Position numbers and translations under genes: made by a program. DNA of 64,000 nt from Gordonibacter sp. An230 (GTDB taxonomy: Bacteria > Actinomycetota > Coriobacteriia > Coriobacteriales > Eggerthellaceae): positions 1 to 64,000 of the forward strand of contig NZ_NFJP01000015.1 of NCBI RefSeq assembly GCF_002159915.1, given 5' to 3'. This document shows, piece after piece, positions 63,318 through 64,000 of the stretch. Position 1 is the first letter of the stretch. Each line of letters opens with the position of its first letter. The notes beneath the pieces are model-generated. The model did no database searches, had not been told where the DNA came from, and saw only the letters and a program-made list of their open reading frames with translations.

Positions 63318-64000
63318 TGACTCAGTACGCGATCCTCACCGATCTCAGTAAATGCGTGGGTTGCTTGGCGTGCAGCGTCGCATGCAAGGTAGTGAACGAC
63401 GTTCCTTTGGGCTCGTATTGGAACAAGGTGCTGCGCGTGGGGCCGAACCCTCGCACGGAGGGCGGCCAGTGGCCCGATGTGTACATGTACTTCCTCACCA
63501 TTCAATGCCAGCACTGCAAAGAGCCCGAGTGTGTGAAGGTGTGCCCCACGGGCGCGACCCATAAGCTCGAGGACGGCACCGTCCAAGTGGACAAAGTCAA
63601 ATGCATCGGATGCCAGTTCTGCGTGATGGCCTGCCCCTACGGCGTCAGGTATCTGAACGAGAGCGAGCGCGTCGTGGAGAAGTGCACGCTGTGCGAGCAG
63701 AAGATCGCGCAAGGAGAGCTGCCCCAGTGCGTGAGCCAATGCGGGGGTCGTGCGCGATGGTTCGGAGACGTTGAGGCGGGAATCGAGAATTTCGAGGGAC
63801 CCGGAAACAATCCGGATGACCGCTCCTACGACGGCATGTCCTCTTACCGCGTGCGTTTGGGCGACGCCACGGGAGAAGGCCCCGACTTCCCGGTGAAACC
63901 GTACGAGGATTCCGAAGTGCACTACCTGCCTGACGCGGGCAACAAGCCCAGTTTCATGTACATACTGCGTGGCGAGAAATGGCAAGGGGGAGAGAACTGA
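63317..64000 (+). CDS. Four-cluster ferredoxin-type electron-transfer subunit
   Basis: This 227-residue DmsB-like partner has four [4Fe-4S] cysteine sets: CVGCLACSVAC, CQHCKEPECVKVCP, CIGCQFCVMACP and CTLC with a later QCVSQC. It should deliver electrons to the molybdenum enzyme encoded immediately upstream; the ATG overlaps that gene's TAA by one base. No signal peptide is present, so export with the catalytic subunit is expected. The gene is complete and ends exactly at the window edge; a membrane anchor gene may follow beyond it. Confidence 0.9.
   Translation: MTQYAILTDLSKCVGCLACSVACKVVNDVPLGSYWNKVLRVGPNPRTEGGQWPDVYMYFLTIQCQHCKEPECVKVCPTGATHKLEDGTVQVDKVKCIGCQFCVMACPYGVRYLNESERVVEKCTLCEQKIAQGELPQCVSQCGGRARWFGDVEAGIENFEGPGNNPDDRSYDGMSSYRVRLGDATGEGPDFPVKPYEDSEVHYLPDAGNKPSFMYILRGEKWQGGEN

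Noticed and set aside
1-64000. CRISPR arrays, rRNA or tRNA genes, and insertion sequences
   Set aside because: No regularly spaced repeats with unique spacers, no rRNA segments, no cloverleaf candidates and no transposase-like protein were seen on either strand.

Overview
The window is high-GC DNA from a gut-type anaerobic actinobacterium of the family Eggerthellaceae (Eggerthella, Gordonibacter or a relative). This is inferred from content: many TAT-exported flavin reductases and molybdopterin enzymes, each beside a LuxR-type regulator with a large multi-pass membrane domain, plus ordinary actinobacterial housekeeping genes. No rRNA, tRNA, CRISPR array or transposase was found.

Layout. 1-1.5 kb: three tandem copies of a small membrane-anchored protein and the stub of a fourth. 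1.7-10.5 kb: two regulator/reductase cassettes (LuxR + fumarate-reductase-like flavoprotein; LuxR + multihaem cytochrome + flavoprotein), with moaE and a flavoprotein remnant between them. 10.9-13.1 kb: a BrnT/BrnA toxin-antitoxin pair and lysA. 13.8-22.1 kb: a DMSO-reductase-type operon (anchor, Fe-S subunit, molybdopterin subunit) divergent from an unknown protein, a TorD-like chaperone, a haem-type membrane protein and a third LuxR. 22.3-29 kb: hom, then a cluster of zinc-ribbon protein, DUF5685 protein, DnaJ-like and DnaK-like proteins. 29.3-39.6 kb: a type I restriction-modification island with an AlbA/Schlafen-like gene, a frameshifted PHP-ATPase gene and a small partner. 40.3-45.4 kb: pyrE, a flavoprotein/LuxR cassette and a HAD phosphatase. 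45.8-50.7 kb: a membrane protein and the metA/metY methionine genes. 51.4-56.2 kb: a B3/B4-domain protein and a LuxR/flavoprotein cassette. 56.4-58.4 kb: a perfect parS site, a RelE/YefM-type toxin-antitoxin pair and rplM-rpsI. 58.7-64 kb: a LuxR divergent from a molybdenum enzyme resembling the catechol dehydroxylases of Eggerthella, with its Fe-S partner.

How it fits together. The recurring unit is a private regulator (membrane sensor fused to a LuxR helix-turn-helix) divergent from, or beside, an exported respiratory reductase. I infer that each unit senses one alternative electron acceptor and induces its reductase. Most divergent gaps contain an inverted repeat roughly 80-125 bp from the start codons, a plausible binding site for the local regulator. 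Three of the six regulators also have a run of 10-11 G in their promoter or leader, suggesting phase-variable expression. Amino-acid genes (lysA, hom, metA, metY) and translation genes (rplM, rpsI) form the conserved backbone between these accessory units.
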